Shown here: positions 1 to 5,004 of the stretch, in pieces | How the letters are laid out: every line of letters begins with the position of its first letter | How positions within the stretch are numbered: the first letter of the stretch is position 1 | Assembly: GCA_025963815.1 (NCBI GenBank) | Contig: JAOQAA010000363.1 | Span: 1 to 5,004 of the forward strand | Origin: Capsulimonas sp. | GTDB taxonomy: Bacteria > Armatimonadota > Armatimonadia > Armatimonadales > Capsulimonadaceae | Length of the DNA: 5,004 nucleotides | Direction of reading: 5' to 3' | Translations under genes and position numbers: made by a program | The notes under the pieces: generated by a model | Databases searched by the model: none | Told to the model about the DNA's origin: nothing | Seen by the model: the letters and a program-made list of their open reading frames with translations, nothing else

Positions 1-392
1 TTGCGCGGCAGGAACGCGCCGACGCCGGCCGCGATGATCACGGACTTGGCGTAGTGCGTGGGGCCCTTGTCGGTCTCCAGCGTGATGACGTTGCCGGGGA
101 TCAGTTTGGTGACCTTCTGGTCGAGCGCCAGTGTCGGTTCGTACTGGGCAGCCTGCTCGTTCAGGTTCGCGACGAGGTCGCGGGCGTACACTTTGGCGTA
201 GCCGGCGACGTCGAAGATGTACTTCTCCGGATACAGCGCCGCAAGCTGGCCGCCAACTTCGGGAAGGCTATCGATGATCTTCGTCTTCATACCACGCAGC
301 CCTGCGTAGTACGCCGCATACAGGCCGACCGGCCCGGAGCCGATGATCGCTATGTCAAAAATTTCTTCGGGATCGATTTCGTTTTCCGCCAA
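1..392 (-). CDS. Type 2 ferredoxin/flavodoxin--NADP+ reductase (TrxR-like), N-terminal part
   Basis: This flavoenzyme moves electrons between NADPH and ferredoxin or flavodoxin in the cytoplasm. Only the first 130 residues are present; the gene runs off the left edge. Seen in the translation: an FAD dinucleotide-binding motif GSGPVG at residues 18-23 after the beta strand FDIAIIG, an acidic residue D41 ending the second strand (KIID), GGQL at 48-51, and the stretch LYPEKYIFDVAGY (about 53-65). The GGQL-ALYPEKY-DVAG block and GAFLPRK near the cut edge are typical of the YumC-type reductases rather than true thioredoxin reductases. The CxxC of thioredoxin reductase would lie beyond the edge, so its absence is not shown. 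I chose TTG at 392-390 because GGAG (399-402, minus strand) sits 6 bases upstream. An in-frame GTG at 404-402 would add four residues (METT) and has a poorer ribosome site. It is divergent from rimO. Confidence 0.88.
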   Translation of the reverse strand, partial: MAENEIDPEEIFDIAIIGSGPVGLYAAYYAGLRGMKTKIIDSLPEVGGQLAALYPEKYIFDVAGYAKVYARDLVANLNEQAAQYEPTLALDQKVTKLIPGNVITLETDKGPTHYAKSVIIAAGVGAFLPR

Positions 393-445
393 GGTAGTCT
401 CCACATTTCCAAGTTTTTCTTTAAAATCTGTGCTTAAGCCCCATT

Positions 446-475
446 ATTATGGTGCGTACAGACCAATTTTGTCAA
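446..475 (-). promoter_or_regulatory. Sigma70-type promoter for the ferredoxin-NADP reductase gene
   Basis: Read on the minus strand, a perfect -35 TTGACA (475-470) is followed after 18 bases by CATAAT (451-446), five of six matches to TATAAT. The start of transcription would fall near 439, giving a leader of about 47 bases before the TTG start at 392. The match is good and the place is right, but no other evidence supports it. Confidence 0.7.
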
Positions 476-478
476 GGA

Positions 479-494
479 ATGCGCGCATCGCGAT
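479..494. promoter_or_regulatory. Candidate operator: two overlapping palindromes between divergent -35 boxes
   Basis: ATGCGCGCAT (479-488) and ATCGCGAT (487-494) are each perfect inverted repeats and share the two bases AT. They fill most of the 19-base gap between the leftward -35 (470-475) and the rightward -35 (495-500). A regulator bound here could act on both promoters. The palindromes are short and made of GC-rich dinucleotide runs, so chance is possible. I recognise no known operator consensus. Confidence 0.35.
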
Positions 495-524
495 TTGACA
501 CTCTTCGGACTTTCCGGGTAAACT
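495..524 (+). promoter_or_regulatory. Sigma70-type promoter for rimO
   Basis: A perfect -35 TTGACA (495-500) is followed after 18 bases by TAAACT (519-524), four of six matches to TATAAT, including the first TA and the last T. Transcription would start near 531, giving a leader of about 48 bases before the TTG start of rimO. This almost mirrors the geometry of the opposing promoter. Confidence 0.65.
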
Positions 525-564
525 ATCGCGGTGTTTTTGTGTGCGCCGGGATCGAACAGGCGCC

Positions 565-568
565 GGAG
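565..568 (+). promoter_or_regulatory. Ribosome binding site deciding the rimO start
   Basis: GGAG lies 10 bases before the TTG at 579. It is the only purine-rich site near the candidate starts. The in-frame GTG at 531 has none and would sit at the predicted transcription start. An ATG at 571 is out of frame, only two bases from GGAG, and opens just a three-codon frame. Confidence 0.5.
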
Positions 569-578
569 TAATGAACTT

Positions 579-1919
579 TTGACAACCAAAGTCGGTCTGG
601 TGCAGCTGGGCTGCGCCAAAAATCAGGTGGACGGCGAGGAGATGCTCGGCGCGCTCGCCGGTGAAGGCGATGTGCAGTTCGTGGGCGACAAGAATGACGC
701 CGATGTCCTGATCGTCAATACCTGCGGATTCATCGAGAGCGCTAAAGAAGAAAGCATCAACGCGATCTTAGACGCCGTGAAGCTGAAAAAGCGCGGGAAG
801 ATCTCCCGAGTCATCGTCACGGGATGTCTCGCTCAGCGTTATGGCGCCGAACTGGCGCTGGAGATCCCGGAAGTCGACGCGTTCCTCGGAATCGAAAGCG
901 CCCCCGCTGTCGGCAACGTTGTCTTTGGGCCGCGCCCCGGCATGAAGAACCTCGTGGTTCCTGTCGCCGACAAATACCCGCTGGTTCCCCCGGTTCGATT
1001 GCGCGCTTCGGGCGCCCCCTGGACCGCGTATCTCAAAGTCTCCGAAGGCTGCGATCATACCTGCACGTTCTGCGCCATTCCGGGCATCCGCGGAAAGCAC
1101 CGCTCCAAGCCGATCGAACGATTGGTTCAGGAAGCGACGCAGCTGGCGCAGTCGGGCGCGCTTGAGCTCAACTTAGTGGCTCAGGACACCACGGCTTATG
1201 GGATGGACCTTTACGGTCGCCTCGCGCTTCCCGAGCTTCTCGAAAAGCTTTCGGCCGTGCCCGGGATTATGTGGATCCGCCTTCTGTATTGCTATCCCAC
1301 GATGGTGCGCCCGGCGCTTATTGAAGCGATCAACAGTTTGCCGCAGGTCATTCCCTATATCGACATGCCGCTCCAGCACGGCGATGACGCCATGCTCAAC
1401 AAGATGAAGCGCGGCGGCAATGTCGATCAGTACCGCCGTCTCTTTGACCGGATGCGCGAAGCGATCCCTGATTTGACGCTGCGCACCACGTTTTTGGTCG
1501 GCTTCCCCGGCGAGACCGAGGAACAGTTCGACAACTTGGCCCAGTTCGTGCAGGATGTGAAATTCGACCGTGTCGGGGTATTCACATTCTCGTCGGAAGA
1601 GGGGACGCCCGCTCACGAAATGGCCGATCCCATTCCCGACGCCGTGATGCGCCGCCGCAAGGATGCTCTGATGGCGATCCAGCAGCCGATCAGCCGCGAA
1701 CGCAACGACCGCTGGGTCGGACGCGATCTTGATGTCCTCATCGAAAGCCGGCGGGGCGAAGCCGCCGTGGGGCGCTCGTTCCGGGACGCGCCGGAAATCG
1801 ACGGCGAGGTTTTGGTGACAGGGACAGACGCCGCGCCGGGAACCGTGGTGCGCGCGCGGATCACCGAAGCGCTTCCCTACGACCTCTGCGCCGCCGCATT
1901 GTCGCATTTGACCTCGTAA
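579..1919 (+). CDS. rimO: Ribosomal protein S12 (aspartate) methylthiotransferase RimO
   Basis: RimO is a radical-SAM enzyme that adds a methylthio group to the beta carbon of a conserved aspartate in ribosomal protein S12. From the TTG start it has 446 residues, normal for the family. The N-terminal MTTase domain shows three cluster cysteines, C12 (LGCAKN), C49 (NTCGF) and C83 (TGCLAQR). The radical-SAM domain has the CxxxCxxC motif at C158, C162 and C165, followed by AIPGIRGKHRS. IDMPLQH (261-267), GFPGET (308-313) and FSSEEGTPAHEM (337-348) follow; the last is RimO-like and helps exclude the tRNA enzyme MiaB. A C-terminal TRAM domain covers about 373-440, with EIDGEV and the ending ITEALPYDL. 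An in-frame GTG at 531 would add 16 residues but lacks a ribosome site. KNQVDGEE has Gly where many homologues have Ser, a minor variation. It is divergent from the reductase gene, with the next gene 92 bases downstream. Confidence 0.95.
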   Translation: MTTKVGLVQLGCAKNQVDGEEMLGALAGEGDVQFVGDKNDADVLIVNTCGFIESAKEESINAILDAVKLKKRGKISRVIVTGCLAQRYGAELALEIPEVDAFLGIESAPAVGNVVFGPRPGMKNLVVPVADKYPLVPPVRLRASGAPWTAYLKVSEGCDHTCTFCAIPGIRGKHRSKPIERLVQEATQLAQSGALELNLVAQDTTAYGMDLYGRLALPELLEKLSAVPGIMWIRLLYCYPTMVRPALIEAINSLPQVIPYIDMPLQHGDDAMLNKMKRGGNVDQYRRLFDRMREAIPDLTLRTTFLVGFPGETEEQFDNLAQFVQDVKFDRVGVFTFSSEEGTPAHEMADPIPDAVMRRRKDALMAIQQPISRERNDRWVGRDLDVLIESRRGEAAVGRSFRDAPEIDGEVLVTGTDAAPGTVVRARITEALPYDLCAAALSHLTS

Positions 1920-1959
1920 CGACTGCAAGATTTGCGTGACATTAACCCGTAAAGTTTCG

Positions 1960-1975
1960 GGCGCGCCGGGGCGCC
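1960..1975 (+). other. GC-only hairpin between rimO and the next gene
   Basis: GGCGC (1960-1964) can pair with GCGCC (1971-1975) around a six-base loop. The palindromes GGCGCGCC (1960-1967) and GGCGCC (1970-1975) lie in the same place. No T-run follows directly (CACACACTATTTG instead), so this is not a convincing terminator for rimO. The rest of the 92-base gap holds no clear promoter; the GTGACA at 1936-1941 has no good -10 partner. Confidence 0.25.
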
Positions 1976-2000
1976 GCACACACTATTTGTTTATTACCTC

Positions 2001-2006
2001 GAGGAG
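2001..2006 (+). promoter_or_regulatory. Strong ribosome binding site
   Basis: GAGGAG lies five bases before the ATG at 2012. It is the best ribosome site in the window and fixes the start of the 632-residue protein. It suggests efficient translation. Confidence 0.8.
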
Positions 2007-2011
2007 AACGC

Positions 2012-3910
2012 ATGGCGACCACGAAGACCGCAGAAAAAAAGCCGGCCGGCAAGAAGACCGGCGCGCAAACAGACGCTGACCCCAAGGCGGCTACCGCCAA
2101 TGAACTTCTGATCGCGCGCTTGCATCAAGCCCTAGTCGCTCTGGGCGAGCCGGTCCGTATCAGCGAACTGGTGCGTGAGATCGGCGACGACGGCATCACG
2201 ACTGGTCTGGTCCGGCACACACTGGACGCGAACCCTCGCCGCTTTGTTTCGGTGGACCGCCGCTGGGACATCGCGCAGCGATACCTGGATAAGCAGCGCC
2301 CCGTGGGCCGCACGCTGGAGGAGATCGTCGGGATCTACGGCCAGCCGATGCCGGTTCTCGAAGCCGCGACGGAGCTTGGCCGCATCTATGGCCGTGTCCA
2401 CGAGCACTTCGATCAAGTCGCGCCGCGCCTGTTCCGGGGAACCGCCTACTTCCCCGCCGGCGATAACGCATTCGGCCTGAGCTCCTGGCTGCTGAACGTC
2501 GAGAGCCCCAAGGTAGCCGATGTCCTCTTCTACAACTATCTGACTGCGGACAGTGTCGCCCCGTTCGCGGAAACCGCCGCCGGTCTGGACTGGGAGAGCG
2601 ATCCTGTCGGCTCCGCCAGCGTCCTGGTCGACTCGGTCGACGGCGCCCCGATCGACAACCGCGTGGTCCAGTACTACGCCTGGAAGTCGCTGGGCGATGA
2701 CTTCGACGGCGCCGCGCTCTACGAATCGATGTTCCGCAGCCCCGATCTCTTTATCGCGCTTCCGGAGCACCGCTGGGCATCCGCCGCCGTGCTGGAGGAT
2801 GTGCGCGCCGCCTGGGCCGCCTTGGCCGCGCAGGTTGGCGAAAGCGCCGATGACGCCGCGCCGGAAGTCAGCGATGAACCCGCGGCGCCCCTGTCCGTCA
2901 CGGATGGCGATCTGGTCGAACTGCAGCGCTACTTCGCGGACCGCGACGAAGTGGTCACCGCGCAGGAGCTTCTGGAGAACGTTCTGGAAGTGGCGCCCGG
3001 CGCCAAGACATTCGACGAGGATGTCGTTACCCTGACCGAATATCTTCGCTCGCAGCCTGATGACTTCATCTGGGTCGGCGCCAATCGCTTCCAGGCGCCG
3101 GACACCTTGCCGCCTTACCTCGGACAAGTGCCCGAATCGCTCACCTTCCCGGTCCTCCCGCGCTTCGAGATGGCCGACGGTGAAGTCCTCGATCAAATGC
3201 TGTCCGACGACGCCTTCGATCGCGGCCTTCAGGATGCCGTTCTGGACCCGATCGCGCAGGACGTCAACGATCAGGAAGACGGCGCCGACACGCTGTGGCC
3301 CTCAGGCGTTTCCGCCGCCTCCAAGTCGCTGCGTCTCGTGCTGAAGTCGCACCACAAAGAGATCGGCACCTTCCCGCTGGCGCAGATCCCGCGCGGCTTC
3401 TTCCCGGCCGAGCCGAACATCGTTGAAGTAACCCTACGCGACGTCGAAGGCGTGGCGTACTCGGTGTATGTCGACTACAACGTCCAGATCGTCTACGGTC
3501 TGTTTGATGTCTACGCCGAGATCGCCGCCGATTCGGGCGCGGTCTTCACGCTGGAGAAAACGGACGATCCCGCCGAGTTCAAATTCGTGTTTGGCAACGA
3601 GACGGACAAGGACGTATACGTGAGCGCCGATCGTTTCGCCGTGCTGACCGATTACCGCGCGGAAGTCGAAGGTGGCCCCGTGTCGACCTACGATATCGTC
3701 CGCACGATCCTGGAGCACTACCACAAGGGCGCTTCGTTCCTGACCCTGCTGACGGAAGTCAACATCGTCCGCCGCACGCCGCGTCGCCTGCTGGCGAGCA
3801 TCCTGAGCGGCTACACTGCGTTCTCGGAGCGCGCCAACCGCTGGACGTTCGACTCCAAAAAGGAGCCGGAAGGCTTCGACAAGAAGAAAGTCGAGTTCAT
3901 CCTCCAGTAG
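2012..3910 (+). CDS. Unrecognised multi-domain protein with repeated winged-helix-like units
   Basis: I do not recognise this 632-residue protein. Visible parts, in order: a Lys/Ala-rich, probably disordered tail (1-30, with KKPAGKK); a winged-helix-like unit at about 31-88; a second at 101-150; a third, weaker, at about 217-257; an acidic linker (276-298); a fourth at 301-362; an acidic region (385-427); a beta-rich domain (about 438-548); a fifth winged-helix-like unit at 557-614; and a Lys-rich end. Each helical unit closes with a similar hairpin-like stretch: RRFVSVDRRW, RLFRGTAYF, DLFIALPEHRW, DDFIWVGANRF and TAFSERANRW. There is no signal peptide, membrane segment or catalytic motif that I can see, so a cytoplasmic nucleic-acid-binding or scaffolding role is my inference. 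It starts at ATG behind GAGGAG and ends 10 bases before a strong terminator. It could be co-transcribed with rimO, but the 92-base gap leaves this open. Confidence is for the gene being real, not for its function. Confidence 0.9.
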   Translation: MATTKTAEKKPAGKKTGAQTDADPKAATANELLIARLHQALVALGEPVRISELVREIGDDGITTGLVRHTLDANPRRFVSVDRRWDIAQRYLDKQRPVGRTLEEIVGIYGQPMPVLEAATELGRIYGRVHEHFDQVAPRLFRGTAYFPAGDNAFGLSSWLLNVESPKVADVLFYNYLTADSVAPFAETAAGLDWESDPVGSASVLVDSVDGAPIDNRVVQYYAWKSLGDDFDGAALYESMFRSPDLFIALPEHRWASAAVLEDVRAAWAALAAQVGESADDAAPEVSDEPAAPLSVTDGDLVELQRYFADRDEVVTAQELLENVLEVAPGAKTFDEDVVTLTEYLRSQPDDFIWVGANRFQAPDTLPPYLGQVPESLTFPVLPRFEMADGEVLDQMLSDDAFDRGLQDAVLDPIAQDVNDQEDGADTLWPSGVSAASKSLRLVLKSHHKEIGTFPLAQIPRGFFPAEPNIVEVTLRDVEGVAYSVYVDYNVQIVYGLFDVYAEIAADSGAVFTLEKTDDPAEFKFVFGNETDKDVYVSADRFAVLTDYRAEVEGGPVSTYDIVRTILEHYHKGASFLTLLTEVNIVRRTPRRLLASILSGYTAFSERANRWTFDSKKEPEGFDKKKVEFILQ

Positions 3911-3920
3911 CCTCTCGCGA

Positions 3921-3950
3921 AACGGCGGCCGCGGGGCCGCCGTTTTGCTT
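3921..3950 (+). terminator. Rho-independent terminator
   Basis: A perfect 10-bp stem pairs AACGGCGGCC (3921-3930) with GGCCGCCGTT (3935-3944) around the loop GCGG, followed by TTGCTT. With the two T's in the stem, the T-run is four bases long. It begins 10 bases after the stop of the 632-residue gene and ends just before the phosphatase start. The stem is symmetric, but the leftward version would have only a short run (AA then TCGC), so the rightward sense is favoured. Confidence 0.85.
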
Positions 3951-3964
3951 GGCTCAACATTCTC

Positions 3965-4888
3965 ATGATTTATGCGATTGGGGACATACATGGGCAGGCC
4001 GAAATGCTTGCCACGGCGCTTAACTTTCTGATCCAGAGCCTTTTGGAGCCGCAGGATATGGTCGTCTTTATGGGCGACTATGTCGATCGCGGGCCGGACA
4101 GCCGAGGGGTTTTTGAGCTGCTGCACCAGTTCCGCAATCTGCACGGCGCCGACAATGTCGTGTTCCTGCGCGGCAACCATGAAGACATGCTGCTGACGGC
4201 GCGCTTCGATCCCGAAGAAGAAAGCCTCTGGCTCTTCAATGGCGGCTGGGAAACACTTGCCAGCTATGGCATCATCCACTCCCCAGAATGGTTCAGCCAG
4301 CTCCCGGAAGCCGACCGAGACCTGATCGCCAGCACTCAGCTGGAATTTCCCGCCGGCCGTTACCATTTCGTCCACGCCGGCATCCCCCCCGAAGGCTTCG
4401 AGCCAATGCAGCGCGATCCGCGCCTCTGGATTCGCGACGAGTTTATCGATAGTGAACAAGACTTCGGCGCGATTGTCGTCTTTGGCCATACCATCATTCC
4501 GACCCTTCAGCCGCTCGTGATGGGGAACAAGATCGGCATCGATACCGGCGCATTCCTGCCCGAAGGCAAATTGACGATGGCCGCCTTCGATCCCGAGGCC
4601 GAGATCGACGGAATGCCTGAGTTCACCTACTACCAGATCAACCACCATAACAAGATTGAGGCGTTCCGCCTGCGCAAGCCCAAGCCCAAGCGCTCCTTGC
4701 TCCGCAAGGCGAAGCACGAAGAGGCTCTGAAGGTGGATGAGCAGCCGAAGGCCGAGGAGACTCCGATCGTGGAGGAACATCCGCAGGCTGACGTTGATCT
4801 GATGTCTGAAGAGCAGTCCCAGCCGGACGAGCTCCAGCAGGACGGTTCGCATGTGGAAGCGCCGTCTGAAGACGTTGATGCAAACTAA
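3965..4888 (+). CDS. PPP-family metallophosphatase (serine/threonine phosphatase-like) with charged repeat tail
   Basis: This is a two-metal calcineurin-like phosphoesterase of the PPP family, cytoplasmic by sequence. Such bacterial enzymes dephosphorylate Ser/Thr proteins or cleave diadenosine tetraphosphate; the sequence does not settle which. All motifs are present: GDIHG (D7, H9), GDYVDRG (D38, D41, R42), GNHE (N71, H72), VHAG (H137) and FGHT (H175). The catalytic domain ends near residue 235. Then come a basic stretch (238-250, RKPKPKRSLLRKAK) and an acidic, Gln/Pro-rich tail to residue 307 with three 12-residue repeats. That tail is extra to the usual 210-240-residue bacterial enzymes and is probably disordered. 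The ATG start is fixed by MIYAIGDIHG, as the family normally begins just before this strand. No Shine-Dalgarno site precedes it, and the upstream terminator ends about 18 bases away, which suggests its own promoter or a very short leader. Confidence 0.9.
   Translation: MIYAIGDIHGQAEMLATALNFLIQSLLEPQDMVVFMGDYVDRGPDSRGVFELLHQFRNLHGADNVVFLRGNHEDMLLTARFDPEEESLWLFNGGWETLASYGIIHSPEWFSQLPEADRDLIASTQLEFPAGRYHFVHAGIPPEGFEPMQRDPRLWIRDEFIDSEQDFGAIVVFGHTIIPTLQPLVMGNKIGIDTGAFLPEGKLTMAAFDPEAEIDGMPEFTYYQINHHNKIEAFRLRKPKPKRSLLRKAKHEEALKVDEQPKAEETPIVEEHPQADVDLMSEEQSQPDELQQDGSHVEAPSEDVDAN
4736..4843 (+). repeat. Three degenerate 36-bp (12-residue) tandem repeats in the phosphatase tail
   Basis: Residues 258-269 (DEQPKAEETPIV), 270-281 (EEHPQADVDLMS) and 282-293 (EEQSQPDELQQD) line up in register with a period of exactly 12 residues. 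The first seven positions follow [DE]-E-[QH]-[PS]-[KQ]-[AP]-[ED]. The DNA copies have diverged, so the duplication is old or the pattern is kept at protein level. Confidence 0.5.
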
Positions 4889-5004
4889 CGAGTAGGGCCG
4901 CTTCCCAAATTCAAGCAGGACCCATCCCCTCCCGCGTCGTATACTTCTTTCGAAGACCTCCCATTTCTTCCGCCGGTCAGTTGTCGCCCCCGCTCCGGTG
5001 TTTT
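4889..5004. other. Non-coding tail with no supported gene
   Basis: These 116 bases after the phosphatase stop are pyrimidine-rich on the plus strand (several C and T runs). I see no terminator hairpin after the stop. TATACT (4940-4945) matches five of six bases of a -10 box but has no -35 at a usual distance. It may be the leader of a gene beyond the right edge. Confidence 0.4.

Noticed and set aside
54..437. A 127-codon plus-strand open frame at the left end
   Set aside because: The minus strand here encodes a clear FAD-binding reductase start (GSGPVG, GGQL, YPEKY). The plus frame also runs through the leftward leader region.
1936..1964. Possible promoter for the 632-residue gene starting at GTGACA (1936-1941)
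   Set aside because: No -10-like hexamer lies 16-18 bases downstream; that position is all G and C. TAAAGT (1950-1955) is too close.
1173..1979. A 268-codon minus-strand open frame opposite rimO
   Set aside because: It lies opposite the unambiguous RimO coding frame and its translation is His/Arg/Gly-rich without motifs.
2132..3196. A 354-codon minus-strand open frame opposite the 632-residue gene
   Set aside because: It has no recognisable domain, while the plus frame has a strong ribosome site, a terminator and a protein-like domain pattern. It is a compositional shadow.
4384..4390. A run of seven C's inside the phosphatase gene, a possible slippage or frameshift site
   Set aside because: The reading frame continues without a break and with motifs (GHT) in the same frame on the far side, so there is no sign of a frameshift.
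3434..4852. A 472-codon open frame on the minus strand, opposite the end of the 632-residue gene, the terminator and the phosphatase
   Set aside because: The plus-strand phosphatase in the same stretch has every PPP motif in order, and the minus frame crosses a terminator and shows no recognisable motif. Long antisense frames are common in GC-rich coding DNA.

Overview
The window is GC-rich bacterial DNA and looks like ordinary chromosome. I see no insertion sequence, tRNA, rRNA, CRISPR array or phage gene. The lineage cannot be fixed from the sequence. The mix of a type 2 ferredoxin-NADP reductase, RimO and a large unfamiliar multi-domain protein would suit an under-sampled phylum such as Armatimonadota, but that is only an impression.

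Layout: (1) 1-392, minus strand, the N-terminal 130 residues of a thioredoxin-reductase-like, type 2 ferredoxin/flavodoxin-NADP+ reductase, cut by the window edge. (2) 393-578, a compact divergent control region. It holds two back-to-back sigma70-type promoters (TTGACA-18-CATAAT leftward, TTGACA-18-TAAACT rightward), with two overlapping perfect palindromes between the -35 boxes. (3) 579-1919, plus strand, rimO, the radical-SAM methylthiotransferase of ribosomal protein S12, probably starting at TTG. (4) 2012-3910, plus strand, a 632-residue protein I cannot name. Its sequence suggests about five winged-helix-like units, a central beta-rich domain that may be B3-like, and a Lys-rich N-terminal tail; it ends at a strong intrinsic terminator. 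(5) 3965-4888, plus strand, a PPP-family metallophosphatase with a long charged tail carrying three 12-residue repeats. (6) 4889-5004, a tail with no gene that I can support.

Functional links: the divergent pair joins a low-potential electron-transfer flavoenzyme to a radical-SAM Fe-S enzyme that needs such electrons. This makes co-regulation from the shared promoter region plausible. The 632-residue protein is the least explained gene and the best candidate for something new. It may be a DNA-binding or chromatin-type protein, but that rests on my reading of its fold pattern, not on a recognised family. The terminator separates it from the phosphatase, so those two are probably separate transcription units.
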